The notes: generated from the letters alone by a model not told the origin. A stretch of DNA of 64,000 nucleotides from Flavobacteriaceae bacterium UBA3356 (GCA_002360635.1 DEQW01000001.1:413689-477688), one strand, 5' to 3'; shown: positions 51,001-59,705, counted from the stretch's first letter. A program made the numbers and translations.

Positions 51001-52394
51001 TTCACCTCGTGCTTTTTAGCGAGCTCAATTAATACAGTGTTTACGCGCTTTTCGTCTTCTTGATTGTGACGCATAATTTCTACGTACAAATCGTCACCAA
51101 ATTGCTCTTTCCACCAAATTAAAGCTTCTTCCGCTTGATGTTCGCCTACATTTAATATTTTTCCCGGCACTTCCCCATACAAACTACCGGTAAGCACAAT
51201 AATATCTTCTTTATATTTCTCAATTACTTGCTTGTCTATACGTGGTACGTAATAAAACCCTTCGGTATAAGCTATAGAAGCCATTTTGGCCAAATTGTGA
51301 TAGCCTTTTTTGTTTTTAGCCAATAAAACCACTTGATAACCATTGTCTTTATGGTTTTTGTTGAGATGATCCTCACAAACAAAAAATTCACAACCAACGA
51401 TTGCTTTTAACTCTTTGTGCTTTTCTTCTTCAGAAAGACCTGTGTTGTATGAATTTACCGCTTTTGTAAAATGAAATGCACCCATCATATTACCTGTATC
51501 GGTAAGGGCTACGGCAGGCATTTCGTTTTTAATAGCCGCCTGAACTAAATCTTGTGTTGAGGAAGTAGATTGTAAAATAGAAAACTGCGAATGGTTATGA
51601 AGATGTGAAAAAGCTGTTTCTTCCAGCGTGGCAATATTCTCTTTTATTTCTTCGGAAGAAATGGTTTCGGTCTGGGTAGCCGCTTCAATTTCCTTTCTGA
51701 TTTTTTCAGAAGCCTTTTTAAGATTGATGTGTTTTAAACCAATCAGTTCAATCTCTTTTGGGTTTTCTTCTGAAAATTTTTCGAAATAATCCGGCTGAAC
51801 ATCCAGTTCTTTTTCAGTGTAGATATTTCTTCTAACGAGCTCTAAAAAACAACGTGTAGTTGCTTCCACATCGGCAGTTGCGTTGTGTGCTTCAGCAAAA
51901 GGCTCGTTAAACAAAAACTCGTGTAACTCGGTTAGTGTAGGTAATTTGAATTTACCGCCACGCCCCCCAGGAATTTGACACAATTGTGCAGTTGTTTCGG
52001 TACAAGTGTCTAAAACGGGTAATTGCGGCAATGGGTTGTGCATTTCCAAACGGTGAAATTCGGCCCCCATAATATTTAAGTCGAACCCAACATTTTGTCC
52101 AACTACGAATTTTGTTTTGGATAAAGCTTCAGCAAATTTTTCAGCTACTTCAGTTAATGGAATTCCTTCTTGATCTGCCAATTCCGTAGAAATACCATGG
52201 ATTTTTTCCGCATCAAACGGAATGGTAAACCCATCGGGCTGTATTAAATAGTCCTGATGTTCGACAACGTTCCCCATAGCATCGTGCAGCTGCCAAGCTA
52301 TTTGTATGCATCTTGGCCAGTTATCGGTATCGGTTACTGGGGCATCCCAGCGTTTAGGTAATCCGGTGGTTTCGGTGTCAAAAATCAGGTACAT
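48042..52394 (-). CDS. dnaE: DNA polymerase III alpha subunit with N-terminal proofreading exonuclease
   Basis: The ATG at 52394 gives 1450 residues starting MYLIFDTETTG. Residues 1-190 are a DEDDh exonuclease (D6, E8, D105, H170, D175). The PHP domain starts near 263 (SHLHNHSQFSILQS). The polymerase core follows with GPGRGSAAGSAVAYCL and the acidic PDIDIDFDDEGR, then helix-hairpin-helix (VNESFYKF region) and an OB fold (SFGGIVSNVQYRTTRRG). Fused exonuclease and DnaE are usual in Flavobacteriia. The longer upstream frame would only add low-complexity residues. Confidence 0.96.
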   Translation of the reverse strand: MYLIFDTETTGLPKRWDAPVTDTDNWPRCIQIAWQLHDAMGNVVEHQDYLIQPDGFTIPFDAEKIHGISTELADQEGIPLTEVAEKFAEALSKTKFVVGQNVGFDLNIMGAEFHRLEMHNPLPQLPVLDTCTETTAQLCQIPGGRGGKFKLPTLTELHEFLFNEPFAEAHNATADVEATTRCFLELVRRNIYTEKELDVQPDYFEKFSEENPKEIELIGLKHINLKKASEKIRKEIEAATQTETISSEEIKENIATLEETAFSHLHNHSQFSILQSTSSTQDLVQAAIKNEMPAVALTDTGNMMGAFHFTKAVNSYNTGLSEEEKHKELKAIVGCEFFVCEDHLNKNHKDNGYQVVLLAKNKKGYHNLAKMASIAYTEGFYYVPRIDKQVIEKYKEDIIVLTGSLYGEVPGKILNVGEHQAEEALIWWKEQFGDDLYVEIMRHNQEDEKRVNTVLIELAKKHEVKLVACNNTYYIDKENANAHDILLCVKDGEKQATPIGRGRGYRYGLPNDQYYFKTQEEMKNLFKDLPEAISNISEVVNKIESYSLARDVLLPKFSIPEEFQDPKDAEDGGNRGENAYLKHLTFKGAEKRYKEITPEIEERLNFELSVIENTGYPGYFLITEDFIREARKMDVSVGPGRGSAAGSAVAYCLAITNIDPIKYDLLFERFLNPDRVSMPDIDIDFDDEGRSRVMDYVIEKYGANQVAQIITYGTMAAKSSIRDTARVLDLPLNEADRISKLIPNMTKLNKIFGMSEQELRSKFRSDELPKVNELLNLSEGDDLEAETINQAKILEGSVRNTGIHACGVIITPDDITNFVPVSVAKDSDLYVTQFDNSVVESAGLLKMDFLGLKTLTLIKDTVKIVKHKHNIDLDPDSFPLDDEETYALFQRGETVGIFQYESAGMQKYMKELKPTVFADLIAMNALYRPGPLEYIPSFIRRKNGEEEIDYDLPAMEEYLQETYGITVYQEQVMLLSQKLADFSKGDADVLRKAMGKKQKAVLDKMKPRFIENASKKGHDPEKLEKIWKDWEAFASYAFNKSHSTCYAWIAYQTAYLKAHYPAEYMAAVLSNNMNDIKQVTFFMEECKRMGMTVLGPDVNESFYKFTVNDQGNIRFGMGAVKGVGGNAVATIVENRKDGNYKSIFDLAKRIDLRAANKKAFESLALAGGFDSFDTHRAQYLHDEGDGVMFVEKVLKYASTYQETQNSSQVSLFGEASDVQIPEPEVPPCEEWGTMKKLKLEKDVVGVYISGHPLDDFKTEMKSFTNCKVSDFNDMEGLINRRLSFGGIVSNVQYRTTRRGEEFTIFTIEDYEDSFEFAIFSEENLKYRHLINENQTLYFMVSVKEGWTNRKTGKKGKPKVMYHQIQLLNTVLKSQSKKITVQIPIEELAEEKIEGLKALFETHKGDKQLHFLVYELKEKIKINMPSRKQKIDISNELIEELEKTDFKYKLN

Positions 52395-52490
52395 GGGTAT
52401 CGGTCTTGTTTCAGAAAAAAGTAAAAATAAAAAAAGAGCATCAGTTAAGGAAAGAAACTTGCCACGAGTTATTAACGTTTGCATAAAAAA

Positions 52491-52516
52491 AAAGACCGGA
52501 AAAATAACCGGTCTTT
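52491..52516 (-). terminator. Terminator after the ferritin-like gene
   Basis: Stem AAAGACCGG / CCGGTCTTT with an 8-base loop, followed on the minus strand by nine T, 24 bases after the stop codon. Confidence 0.85.
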
Positions 52517-52539
52517 CTTCTTTCTCATAGCAATTAATA

Positions 52540-52989
52540 TTATGACAATACCGCTTCAAATTGTTTTGCGTTTTGTAATGTAGCTTGAACGTTGTTACGC
52601 TGTTCAGTTAAAATATCTTTTGTTGTTGGAGGCAGGGTCGTGTCATTAATCACCTCATTATATTCTTCAACAGCAGCTTGTTCACCTTTTTCCACTTCTT
52701 TTAAAATAGCCTCTTCATCATTCGAGGTGAAGGTGCTTTTAATATCCATCCAAGTTCTATGTAAATCTCCTGTAGTGCTTCCGCCTTTATCAGGATTTTC
52801 TCCAAAGTTTTTTATTTCACTTTTAAGTTTGTGCCCAAAATCGTATCGATTTTGTGCCTGTTCTTTAAAAAACTGTTGCAACTTGTTATTATCTACAATT
52901 TCTGCTGCTTTTTTATATCCTTTTTCAGCATCATAATTTTTTTCCAATAAGTCGTTTATTCTTTTCGATATATTTTCTGTGTACTTCAT
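52540..52989 (-). CDS. PA2169 family four-helix-bundle protein (ferritin-like, DUF2383)
   Basis: The 149-residue all-helical protein shows NDLLEKNYDAEKGYKKAAEI, FFKEQAQNRYDFGHKLKSEI, GGSTTGDLHRTWMDIKSTF and EEAILKEVEKGEQAAVEEYN. Paired Glu and ExxxH-like positions are those of the family's possible diiron or stress-protection site. Members are often induced in stationary phase. It is monocistronic with its own terminator. Confidence 0.85.
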   Translation of the reverse strand: MKYTENISKRINDLLEKNYDAEKGYKKAAEIVDNNKLQQFFKEQAQNRYDFGHKLKSEIKNFGENPDKGGSTTGDLHRTWMDIKSTFTSNDEEAILKEVEKGEQAAVEEYNEVINDTTLPPTTKDILTEQRNNVQATLQNAKQFEAVLS

Positions 52990-53240
52990 AATAGTAATTA
53001 TTTAAGTTTAGTTCGTGATTAATTGCTTTAATCATCAATCTTCAACTACTTTTAATATAGAGTATAGAAGTTATCTCAACGAACAATTAACCTAAGATTA
53101 TAACAATTTAACAGAGTTTAACCCTTGTAAACACTAAGGCTTTCGTGTATTCTGGAAAAGGAAGCTTATTGGTAAAGCTATGAAGGCAGAAAGTGAATTT
53201 TAAATAAAGATTGAGAAATGAAATAAAAAGTCATATTGGG
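52990..53240. other. Intergenic region upstream of rpsP
   Basis: No gene is seen in these 250 bases. They are AT-rich with no repeat longer than chance. The rpsP promoter follows at 53241. Confidence 0.4.
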
Positions 53241-53272
53241 TTGACTTTCAAACAAAAAATGCTGTATCTTTG
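53241..53272 (+). promoter_or_regulatory. rpsP promoter
   Basis: TTGAC (53241-53245) and TATCTTTG (53265-53272) give a 21-base spacer, close to the Bacteroidota consensus. The leader to the ATG is about 45 bases and includes GAGGTCGGGAACCTC, a short perfect inverted repeat (53293-53307). Confidence 0.8.
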
Positions 53273-53321
53273 CAAACTCAAAATTATAACCGAGGTCGGG
53301 AACCTCAAAAATTAATTATTT

Positions 53322-53879
53322 ATGCCTTTAAAAATTAGATTACAAAGACACGGTAAAAAAGGAAAACCTTATTACTGGATCGTGGCTGCAGATAGCCGTG
53401 CAAAAAGAGATGGTAAATACCTTGAAAAAATTGGTGTTTACAATCCTAACGTTAATCCAGCTCATATCGAGTTGGACGTGGACGGTGCTGTAAATTGGCT
53501 TCAAAATGGTGCGCAACCAACCAATACGGCAAGAGCTATCCTTTCTTATAAAGGTGCTATGCTTAAAAATCACCTTGCAGGTGGTGTTCGTAAGGGAGCG
53601 TTAACTGAAGAGCAAGCCGAAGAAAAATTCAATTCTTGGTTAGAAGAAAAAGCTAAGAAAGTTGAAGGAAAACGTACTAAACTAACCGAAGCTGAAGAAA
53701 AAGCAAAAGCTGAAGCTTTAGCAGCTGAAAAAGCAGTTAGTGATGCACGTATTGCAGAGGCAAAAGCCGCTGAAGAAGAAGCGAAAGCTGAAGAAGAAGC
53801 AAAGGCAAAAGCTGAAGCTGAAGCAAAAGCAGCCGAAGAGGCTCCTGCTGCTGAAGAAGCTGCAAAAGAAGAAGAATAA
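53322..53879 (+). CDS. rpsP: 30S ribosomal protein S16 with long Ala/Glu/Lys tail
   Basis: Residues 1-80 are S16 (KIRLQRHGKKGKPYYWIVAA, AILSYKGAMLKNHLAGGV). Unlike the 80-90-residue E. coli protein, this one has 185 residues; the last 80 are a charged helix of EEKAKAEALAAEK-like repeats, a known feature of Bacteroidota S16. It heads the unit rpsP-rimM-trmN6 (14- and 2-base gaps). Confidence 0.95.
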   Translation: MPLKIRLQRHGKKGKPYYWIVAADSRAKRDGKYLEKIGVYNPNVNPAHIELDVDGAVNWLQNGAQPTNTARAILSYKGAMLKNHLAGGVRKGALTEEQAEEKFNSWLEEKAKKVEGKRTKLTEAEEKAKAEALAAEKAVSDARIAEAKAAEEEAKAEEEAKAKAEAEAKAAEEAPAAEEAAKEEE

Positions 53880-53893
53880 AGCGTAGCCTAACG

Positions 53894-54418
53894 ATGCAAA
53901 AGTCAGCTTGTTTCTACTTAGGCAAAATCGTTAAAAAATACAGCTTTAAAGGGGAGCTGCTAGCAAAGCTAGATACAGACGACCCTGAACAATTTCTAGA
54001 AATGGAATCGGTTTTTGTTGATTATAACAAAAATTTGATTCCATTTTTTATTGAATCTCTTTCCCTTCATAAATCTACGCTGCTTCGCATTCAATTTGAA
54101 AGTGTAAAAACAGAAGCCGATGCCGACAACCTTTTGGGCACCAAATTATATTTACCCTTAAACTTGCTACCAAAACTTAGCGGTAATAAATTTTACTTTC
54201 ATGAAGTAATAGATTTTACCGTTACCGATACCAACTTTGGGACCGTCGGAACCATAACCGGTGTAAATGACACCACCGCTCAAGCCTTGTTTGAAATTGA
54301 TCACGACGGAAAAGAAATATTGATACCAATTAGTGACGATTTAATTGAAAAAGTAGATCGTGAAAAGAAAGATATCCGCATTACTGCACCAGAGGGGCTG
54401 ATAGAATTGTACTTATAA
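53894..54418 (+). CDS. rimM: Ribosome maturation factor RimM
   Basis: RimM helps assemble the 30S head domain around S19 and 16S rRNA. The 174-residue protein has the N-terminal barrel (YLGKIVKKYSFKGELLAKLD) and the PRC barrel (FYFHEVIDFTVTDTNFGTVG, EILIPISDDLIEKVD). The gene order after rpsP is conserved. Confidence 0.94.
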   Translation: MQKSACFYLGKIVKKYSFKGELLAKLDTDDPEQFLEMESVFVDYNKNLIPFFIESLSLHKSTLLRIQFESVKTEADADNLLGTKLYLPLNLLPKLSGNKFYFHEVIDFTVTDTNFGTVGTITGVNDTTAQALFEIDHDGKEILIPISDDLIEKVDREKKDIRITAPEGLIELYL

Positions 54419-54420
54419 TT

Positions 54421-55134
54421 ATGAACAAGCCGTTCCATTTCAAGCAATTTACCGTTCAGCAAGATCGTTGTGAAATGAAAATCGGGACCGATGGCGTACT
54501 GTTAGGTGCTTGGGCATCACTACAAAACACCCCTACCTCTATTTTAGATATCGGCGCTGGAACTGGAATAATCGCATTACAACTCGCACAACGAAGCTCT
54601 GCCGAACTTATCGATGCTATTGAAATAGATGAAAACGCCTACGAGCAATGTGTCGAAAATTTTGAAGCTTCGCCATGGGGTGATCGATTGTTTTGTTATC
54701 ATGCATCTTTGGAAGAATTTGCTTCCGAAATTGATGACAGATATAACTTGATAGTTTCTAACCCGCCGTTTTATTCGGAAGATTACACCTCAGGTAATAG
54801 CACAAGGGACATGGCACGTTTTACCCAAGCCCTGCCGTTTGAACATTTATTGGATAGTGTTTCTCTTTTGCTTTCTGAAAACGGAACTTTTTCTACCGTT
54901 ATCCCGAAGAAAGAGGAAGATCGTTTTATTCAACTGGCTTTAGCTAAAAGACTTTTTGTCAACCGTATTTGTCGGGTTCGCGGCACAGAAACTTCCGAAG
55001 AAAAGCGGAGCCTATTAGAATTTTCATTTTCTGAAACAACAATTGAAATTGAAAACCTCACCATTGAAAAAAGCCGTCATAATTATACTGAAGCCTATAA
55101 AAACTTGGTACGCGATTTTTACTTGAAAATGTAG
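54421..55134 (+). CDS. trmN6: tRNA1(Val) A37 N6-methyltransferase
   Basis: The 237-residue SAM-dependent methyltransferase has FKQFTVQQDRCEMKIGTDGV at the start, motif I LDIGAGTGIIALQLAQ, and the adenine-N6 catalytic motif SNPPFYSED. E. coli YfiC (TrmN6) has the same layout. It follows rimM after 2 bases. Confidence 0.9.
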   Translation: MNKPFHFKQFTVQQDRCEMKIGTDGVLLGAWASLQNTPTSILDIGAGTGIIALQLAQRSSAELIDAIEIDENAYEQCVENFEASPWGDRLFCYHASLEEFASEIDDRYNLIVSNPPFYSEDYTSGNSTRDMARFTQALPFEHLLDSVSLLLSENGTFSTVIPKKEEDRFIQLALAKRLFVNRICRVRGTETSEEKRSLLEFSFSETTIEIENLTIEKSRHNYTEAYKNLVRDFYLKM

Positions 55135-55154
55135 GAGGTTAAACCCGTGATTTT

Positions 55155-55162
55155 TACATTTG
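55155..55162 (+). promoter_or_regulatory. -7 element TACATTTG of the acyl-CoA dehydrogenase gene
   Basis: A full TAnnTTTG match 21 bases before the ATG at 55184. Confidence 0.6.
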
Positions 55163-55183
55163 TATTCCTTAAAACCAAAAATC

Positions 55184-56362
55184 ATGAAACCAGACCTTTT
55201 CGAAGCTCCAGATTATTATAATATAGACGATCTATTAACCGAAGAACATAAGCTAATACGCGATGCTGCCCGTGATTGGGTAAAACGCGATGTGTCACCT
55301 ATTATTGAGGAGGCTGCGCAAAACGCTGAGTTTCCAAAATCCATTATTCCAGGACTTGCTGAAATTGGTGCTTTTGGCCCCTATATTCCTGAAGAATATG
55401 GAGGTGCCGGTCTGGACCAAATAAGCTACGGACTCATTATGCAAGAAATTGAACGTGGTGATAGCGGTGTTCGTTCTACTGCTTCCGTACAATCTTCATT
55501 GGTAATGTATCCTATTTGGAAATACGGAAATGAAGAACAACGAAAAAAATACTTGCCAAAATTAGCAACCGGCGAATGGATGGGCTCTTTCGGATTGACC
55601 GAACCTGACCACGGTAGTAATCCGGGCGGGATGGTTACTAATTTTAAAGATAAAGGAGATCATTATTTATTAAATGGAGCCAAGCTTTGGATTTCAAATT
55701 CACCTTTTTGCGATGTTGCCGTAGTTTGGGCAAAAAATGAAGAAGGACGCATTCACGGTTTAGTTGTAGAGCGTGGCATGGAAGGTTTCAGTACACCTGA
55801 AACTCACAACAAGTGGTCTTTGCGCGCCAGTGCAACTGGAGAATTGATATTTCAAGATGTAAAAGTACCAAAAGAAAACTTACTGCCTAACAAAAGCGGA
55901 TTGGGCGCGCCATTAGGCTGCCTTGATTCTGCGCGTTACGGAATTTCTTGGGGTACCATCGGTGCTGCCATGGACTGTTATGATACTGCTTTGAGATATG
56001 CGAAGGAGCGTGTTCAGTTTGGCAAACCGATTGCTGGTTTTCAATTACAGCAGAAGAAATTAGCTGAAATGATTACTGAAATCACAAAAGCACAATTGTT
56101 AGCACTTCGATTGGGGCAGTTGAAAAATGAAGGAAAAGCTACTTCTGCACAAATATCAATGGCAAAGCGAAACAATGTCGACATGGCCTTGAAAATTGCG
56201 CGTGAAGCTAGACAAATATTAGGTGGGATGGGCATTACCGGAGAATATAGCATTATGCGCCATATGATGAACCTAGAAAGTGTAATTACCTACGAAGGTA
56301 CACATGACATCCATTTATTAATTACCGGATTAGATATTACTGGTGAAAATGCTTTTAAATAA
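55184..56362 (+). CDS. gcdH: Acyl-CoA dehydrogenase, glutaryl-CoA dehydrogenase type
   Basis: The ATG at 55184 gives 392 residues. FAD-binding motifs FGLTEPDHGSNPGGM and LWISNSPFCDVAVVWAKN, and the end TYEGTHDIHLLITGLDITG with catalytic Glu, fit glutaryl-CoA dehydrogenases of lysine and tryptophan breakdown; GCDHs share the NSP.ADV..VWAK pattern. It would oxidise and decarboxylate glutaryl-CoA to crotonyl-CoA with electrons passed to ETF. Substrate is inferred from these motifs. The following gene's ATG overlaps its stop. Confidence 0.85.
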   Translation: MKPDLFEAPDYYNIDDLLTEEHKLIRDAARDWVKRDVSPIIEEAAQNAEFPKSIIPGLAEIGAFGPYIPEEYGGAGLDQISYGLIMQEIERGDSGVRSTASVQSSLVMYPIWKYGNEEQRKKYLPKLATGEWMGSFGLTEPDHGSNPGGMVTNFKDKGDHYLLNGAKLWISNSPFCDVAVVWAKNEEGRIHGLVVERGMEGFSTPETHNKWSLRASATGELIFQDVKVPKENLLPNKSGLGAPLGCLDSARYGISWGTIGAAMDCYDTALRYAKERVQFGKPIAGFQLQQKKLAEMITEITKAQLLALRLGQLKNEGKATSAQISMAKRNNVDMALKIAREARQILGGMGITGEYSIMRHMMNLESVITYEGTHDIHLLITGLDITGENAFK

Positions 56363-57036
56363 TGAGAAAAACTATTTTACTTATTCTAATATTCAGTAGT
56401 CTATCTGTTTTTTCCCAAGAAAAAGAATTAAAAAAAGTTAGCTTAGATAAGTTTTTAACAGAAATCCAATTTAGCAGTGATAATCCCGATGCAATGGAAA
56501 TGATCTGGTGGATTCCTTCAGAATTTTGGGAAGTTTCTTTTTCACAAGACGACACAGTTTCTGATGAAGATATAAAAGCACTTAAGGATGTTCTAAATGG
56601 ATACGAGCTATTCGCTGTAGTAAAAGGAAAAATAGGTTATTTTGGCGGGATTACTTATGATCCTATCGAAGAAATTTTAAAGCAGTTAAAGGTTACCTAT
56701 AAAGAAAATGAGCTAATGCCAGTTAAAAGAGAAAAGATTCCATCTGATCTTTTAAACTTCCTTTCAGCAATGCAACCTATGATGGCAAATATGTTTGGCA
56801 CGATGGGTGAAAACATGCATTTTATCATAATGCAAGATGATCTAACTAAAACTGTATTGCCAATTAACCCAACAGGAAATGATACTTTAAAAATTGTTTT
56901 AGACGATTTTACTAAAGAAGTTAATTTGCCTTTATCAAGCCTTTTAAAAGAAAGAGAATGTCTTGTTGACAATGAATTGCATTCTGGTAAATGGCAATTT
57001 TGTCCTTATCACGGCAAAAAATTAGTCGCTCAGTAG
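56362..57036 (+). CDS. Secreted protein of unknown function (224 aa)
   Basis: The ATG overlaps the upstream stop by one base (TAATG), so it is coupled to the dehydrogenase gene. A signal peptide (KTILLILIFSSLSVFSQ) is clear. The mature protein is soluble; landmarks are MEMIWWIPSEFWEVSF, a region with PMMANMFGTMGENMHFIIM, and FCPYHGKKL near the end. No family is recognised. A terminator follows. Confidence 0.7.
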   Translation: MRKTILLILIFSSLSVFSQEKELKKVSLDKFLTEIQFSSDNPDAMEMIWWIPSEFWEVSFSQDDTVSDEDIKALKDVLNGYELFAVVKGKIGYFGGITYDPIEEILKQLKVTYKENELMPVKREKIPSDLLNFLSAMQPMMANMFGTMGENMHFIIMQDDLTKTVLPINPTGNDTLKIVLDDFTKEVNLPLSSLLKERECLVDNELHSGKWQFCPYHGKKLVAQ

Positions 57037-57059
57037 AATAATATTAAGAATTATTTTAT

Positions 57060-57090
57060 AAAAGGCGCTACAATAATTGTGGCGCCTTTT
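57060..57090 (+). terminator. Terminator after the 224-residue secreted protein gene
   Basis: A 14-bp nearly perfect stem (AAAGGCGCTACAAT / ATTGTGGCGCCTTT) ends in five T residues, 23 bases after the stop. Confidence 0.85.
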
Positions 57091-57112
57091 TGTTTTGTTA
57101 AAAAAGAAAGTT

Positions 57113-57892
57113 ATGATTGCCCAAATCAACAAGAGAATAAAACCCTATCGCGACACCCTTCTTCACCACCCATTATATAGTGAAATAAAAACGCCCAAAC
57201 ATCTGCAAACTTTTATGGAATACCATGTGTTTGCTGTGTGGGATTTTATGTCGCTGCTTAAATCATTGCAAAACAATTTAACGTGTACATCCGTTCCGTG
57301 GACGCCTCAAGGCGATCCGGAAACACGTTATTTAATCAATGAAATTGTATTAGCGGAAGAAACCGACATAAACTTAAAAGGTGAACGCCAAAGCCATTTT
57401 GAAATGTACCTCGACGCTATGAGAAAAGCAAAGGCCGACACAAATTCAATTTATGGTTTTTTAGAGCGGTTACAAAACTCTTCAATTTCCGAAGCAATTG
57501 AGCAGTCCGATTTACCAAAAGCCATTCAAAAGTTTTTAAGGCACACTTTTTCGGTCATTGAAGAAAATAAGCCTCATAAAACAGCCGCTGCTTTTACCTT
57601 TGGAAGAGAGGATTTAATCCCGCAAATGTTTTCTGAAATTATTAAAAAGGTTCAGAAAAACTTTCCAGAAGAAGATTTAACTGAGTTTAAATATTATTTT
57701 GACCGTCACATTGAATTAGACGAAGATGAACACGGCCCAATGGCACTTCAGATGGTGAAAAATCTTTGTGGTGATGACGGTAAAAAATGGCGCCAAGCAG
57801 AACGAACCATCGTACAATCTTTACAAGCGAGGGAACAACTGTGGGAAGGGATACTTTCTGAAATTTTAAACGACAAACTTGCATATCATTAA
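57113..57892 (+). CDS. DUF3050 protein (haem-oxygenase-like fold)
   Basis: The ATG at 57113 gives 259 residues. TFMEYHVFAVWDFMSLLKSL, EETDINLKGERQSHFEMYLD and YFDRHIELDEDEHGPMALQM place Glu and His residues as in haem-oxygenase-like diiron oxidases; DUF3050 is grouped with that fold. The reaction is unknown. The phosphoesterase gene follows after 34 bases. Confidence 0.85.
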   Translation: MIAQINKRIKPYRDTLLHHPLYSEIKTPKHLQTFMEYHVFAVWDFMSLLKSLQNNLTCTSVPWTPQGDPETRYLINEIVLAEETDINLKGERQSHFEMYLDAMRKAKADTNSIYGFLERLQNSSISEAIEQSDLPKAIQKFLRHTFSVIEENKPHKTAAAFTFGREDLIPQMFSEIIKKVQKNFPEEDLTEFKYYFDRHIELDEDEHGPMALQMVKNLCGDDGKKWRQAERTIVQSLQAREQLWEGILSEILNDKLAYH

Positions 57893-57926
57893 CCGCTAAT
57901 TGTATCTTTAGAGAAAGAAAACGTCG

Positions 57927-58823
57927 ATGTCCTCACAAAAAAGAATTACGAACGCCTACAATACTGCTCGTCGTATTTCTTTTAATGACCATTCAAAATT
58001 TATAATTTTTAGCGATTGTCACAGAGGCGACAATAGTTTTGCCGATGAGTTTGCCAACAACCGTAACATTTATTTTCATGCTTTAGAGTATTATTATAAA
58101 GAAGGTTTTAGCTATTGCGAATTGGGCGATGGCGACGAATTATGGGAAAACCTTACTTTCCAATCTATTTTCGAGGCCCATCAAAATGTATTCGAATTGC
58201 TTCGTAAGTTCTATGCAGAAAATAGATCGTACCGCTTAATCGGCAATCATGATATGGTCTATAAGAATGAAAAATATGTAAAGAAAAATCTTTTCAGTTA
58301 CTTCAATAAAGTTACCGGAAAAGATGACCCGCTTTTTCCTGAAATAACGTTTACCGAAGGCCTCGTTTTAGAACATGAAAAAACCGGTCAGGAAATTTTT
58401 ATGTTGCACGGCCATCAAGCCGACTGGTTAAATTACCACGGTTGGAAATTTAATAGATTCCTAGTTCGAGCTCTTTGGCGGCCGTTACAGGTTTTTGGTA
58501 TTGGTGATCCTACGAGTCCTGCTCGTAACTATAAAGAGCTTATAAAAGTTGAACGCCGCACTAAAAAGTGGATTGTGGACAATGATAACATTTTTACCAT
58601 AACCGGGCATACGCACCGTCCACGTTTTCCCGAACCGGGAGATATTGCCTATTTTAACGACGGCAGTTGCGTGCATCCACGCAGTATTACAGGATTGGAA
58701 ATAGAAAACGGGGAAATATCACTCGTAAAATGGAACATTTCCACTACTGAAGACGGCACCTTAAAAGTAGTCCGACTTCTTTTGGAAGGACCGCAAAAAC
58801 TAATCGATTATATAACTGAATAA
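57927..58823 (+). CDS. Cytoplasmic metallophosphoesterase
   Basis: The 298-residue calcineurin-like enzyme shows FSDCHRGDNSF (DxH), LGDGDELWEN (GD), IGNHDMVY (GNHD), MLHGHQADWL and TGHTHRPRFPE. No signal peptide is seen. The GDGDE-type second motif is like UDP-2,3-diacylglucosamine hydrolases, but the substrate is unknown. Confidence 0.85.
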   Translation: MSSQKRITNAYNTARRISFNDHSKFIIFSDCHRGDNSFADEFANNRNIYFHALEYYYKEGFSYCELGDGDELWENLTFQSIFEAHQNVFELLRKFYAENRSYRLIGNHDMVYKNEKYVKKNLFSYFNKVTGKDDPLFPEITFTEGLVLEHEKTGQEIFMLHGHQADWLNYHGWKFNRFLVRALWRPLQVFGIGDPTSPARNYKELIKVERRTKKWIVDNDNIFTITGHTHRPRFPEPGDIAYFNDGSCVHPRSITGLEIENGEISLVKWNISTTEDGTLKVVRLLLEGPQKLIDYITE

Positions 58824-58860
58824 TCTAATTACCTAATTTTGAAGCCTAAAACTTTTACAA

Positions 58861-59565
58861 ATGAGAAAAACATATACCATATTAACCATACTTTCAAGCT
58901 TTTTTTTATTTCTGAATTGTTCCGTGCAAAAAAAGACAGTTCAAAATGAAAGCACTACTTCAGATTATAAATACTTAGCCCTTGGCGATAGTTATACTAT
59001 TGGGGAAAGTGTTTGTGACTCCTGTAGATTTCCTGAGCAGTTAAAAAAAGAGCTCGACCAAAGTTTAAATAAGAAAGGTGATTTAAAGATAATTGCTAAA
59101 ACTGGTTGGACTACCACCGATTTACTCAAGGCTATCGGCCAACAAAAGCCGACAAATGATTACGACTTAGTAACTTTACTAATTGGCGTTAACAACCAAT
59201 ATCAAGGGATGCCGTTTTCAACTTATGAGAAAGAATTTCCTGAATTATTGAACAAAGCCATTCAATTTGCCGGCGGCGACAAAGATAACGTAATTGTAGT
59301 TTCCATACCGGATTATACCTTTACGCCATTTGGACAGACGAAAAGTGATCCTTCAAACATTTCAGAAGAATTAGATAGGTACAATGCTTTTGCAAAGAAA
59401 ATTTCAGAAAAAGAAAATGTTGCTTTTATCAATATAACCCCAATTACAAGGGAAGGCCTGGAAGACGAAGCATTGGTCGCTTCAGATGGTTTACATCCTT
59501 CAAAAGAGGCGTATAGCCAGTTTGTAAAACTGTTGTCTGTGAATGCGGTTGAAATTTTAAAATAA
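58861..59565 (+). CDS. SGNH/GDSL-type esterase lipoprotein
   Basis: The 234-residue protein has a lipobox FLNC at residues 17-20. SGNH landmarks are LALGDSYTIGESV (Ser nucleophile), IGVNNQYQG (Asn block) and SDGLHPSKEAY (Asp-His). Two extra cysteines in ESVCDSCRFPEQL may form a disulfide. It is probably an esterase or lipase acting in the periplasm. Confidence 0.88.
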   Translation: MRKTYTILTILSSFFLFLNCSVQKKTVQNESTTSDYKYLALGDSYTIGESVCDSCRFPEQLKKELDQSLNKKGDLKIIAKTGWTTTDLLKAIGQQKPTNDYDLVTLLIGVNNQYQGMPFSTYEKEFPELLNKAIQFAGGDKDNVIVVSIPDYTFTPFGQTKSDPSNISEELDRYNAFAKKISEKENVAFINITPITREGLEDEALVASDGLHPSKEAYSQFVKLLSVNAVEILK

Positions 59566-59572
59566 ATTGAAG

Positions 59573-59705
59573 TTGTCATTCCGACGGAGGAACGACGAGG
59601 AATCTCAAAACCTATTAATCCAAAATAATAATTAAAAGAAGTAATTGAAAAGCAGAACTTGACAAGCAAGATGCGATTTCTCCTTACAGTCGAAATGACT
59701 GGCAA
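59573..59705. repeat. MITE-like intergenic inverted-repeat element
   Basis: The left end TTGTCATTCCGACGGAGGAA and the right end ...TCCTTACAGTCGAAATGACT are inverted copies (TCATTCCGAC against TCATTTCGAC) about 130 bases apart, between two convergent genes. Elements with TTGTCATTYCGAC ends are common in Flavobacteriia genomes. No transposase is inside. Confidence 0.7.

Noticed and set aside
52395..52559. 55 extra N-terminal residues for DnaE
   Set aside because: They cover a terminator and give a low-complexity, partly hydrophobic sequence; the exonuclease domain starts at MYLIFDTETTG.
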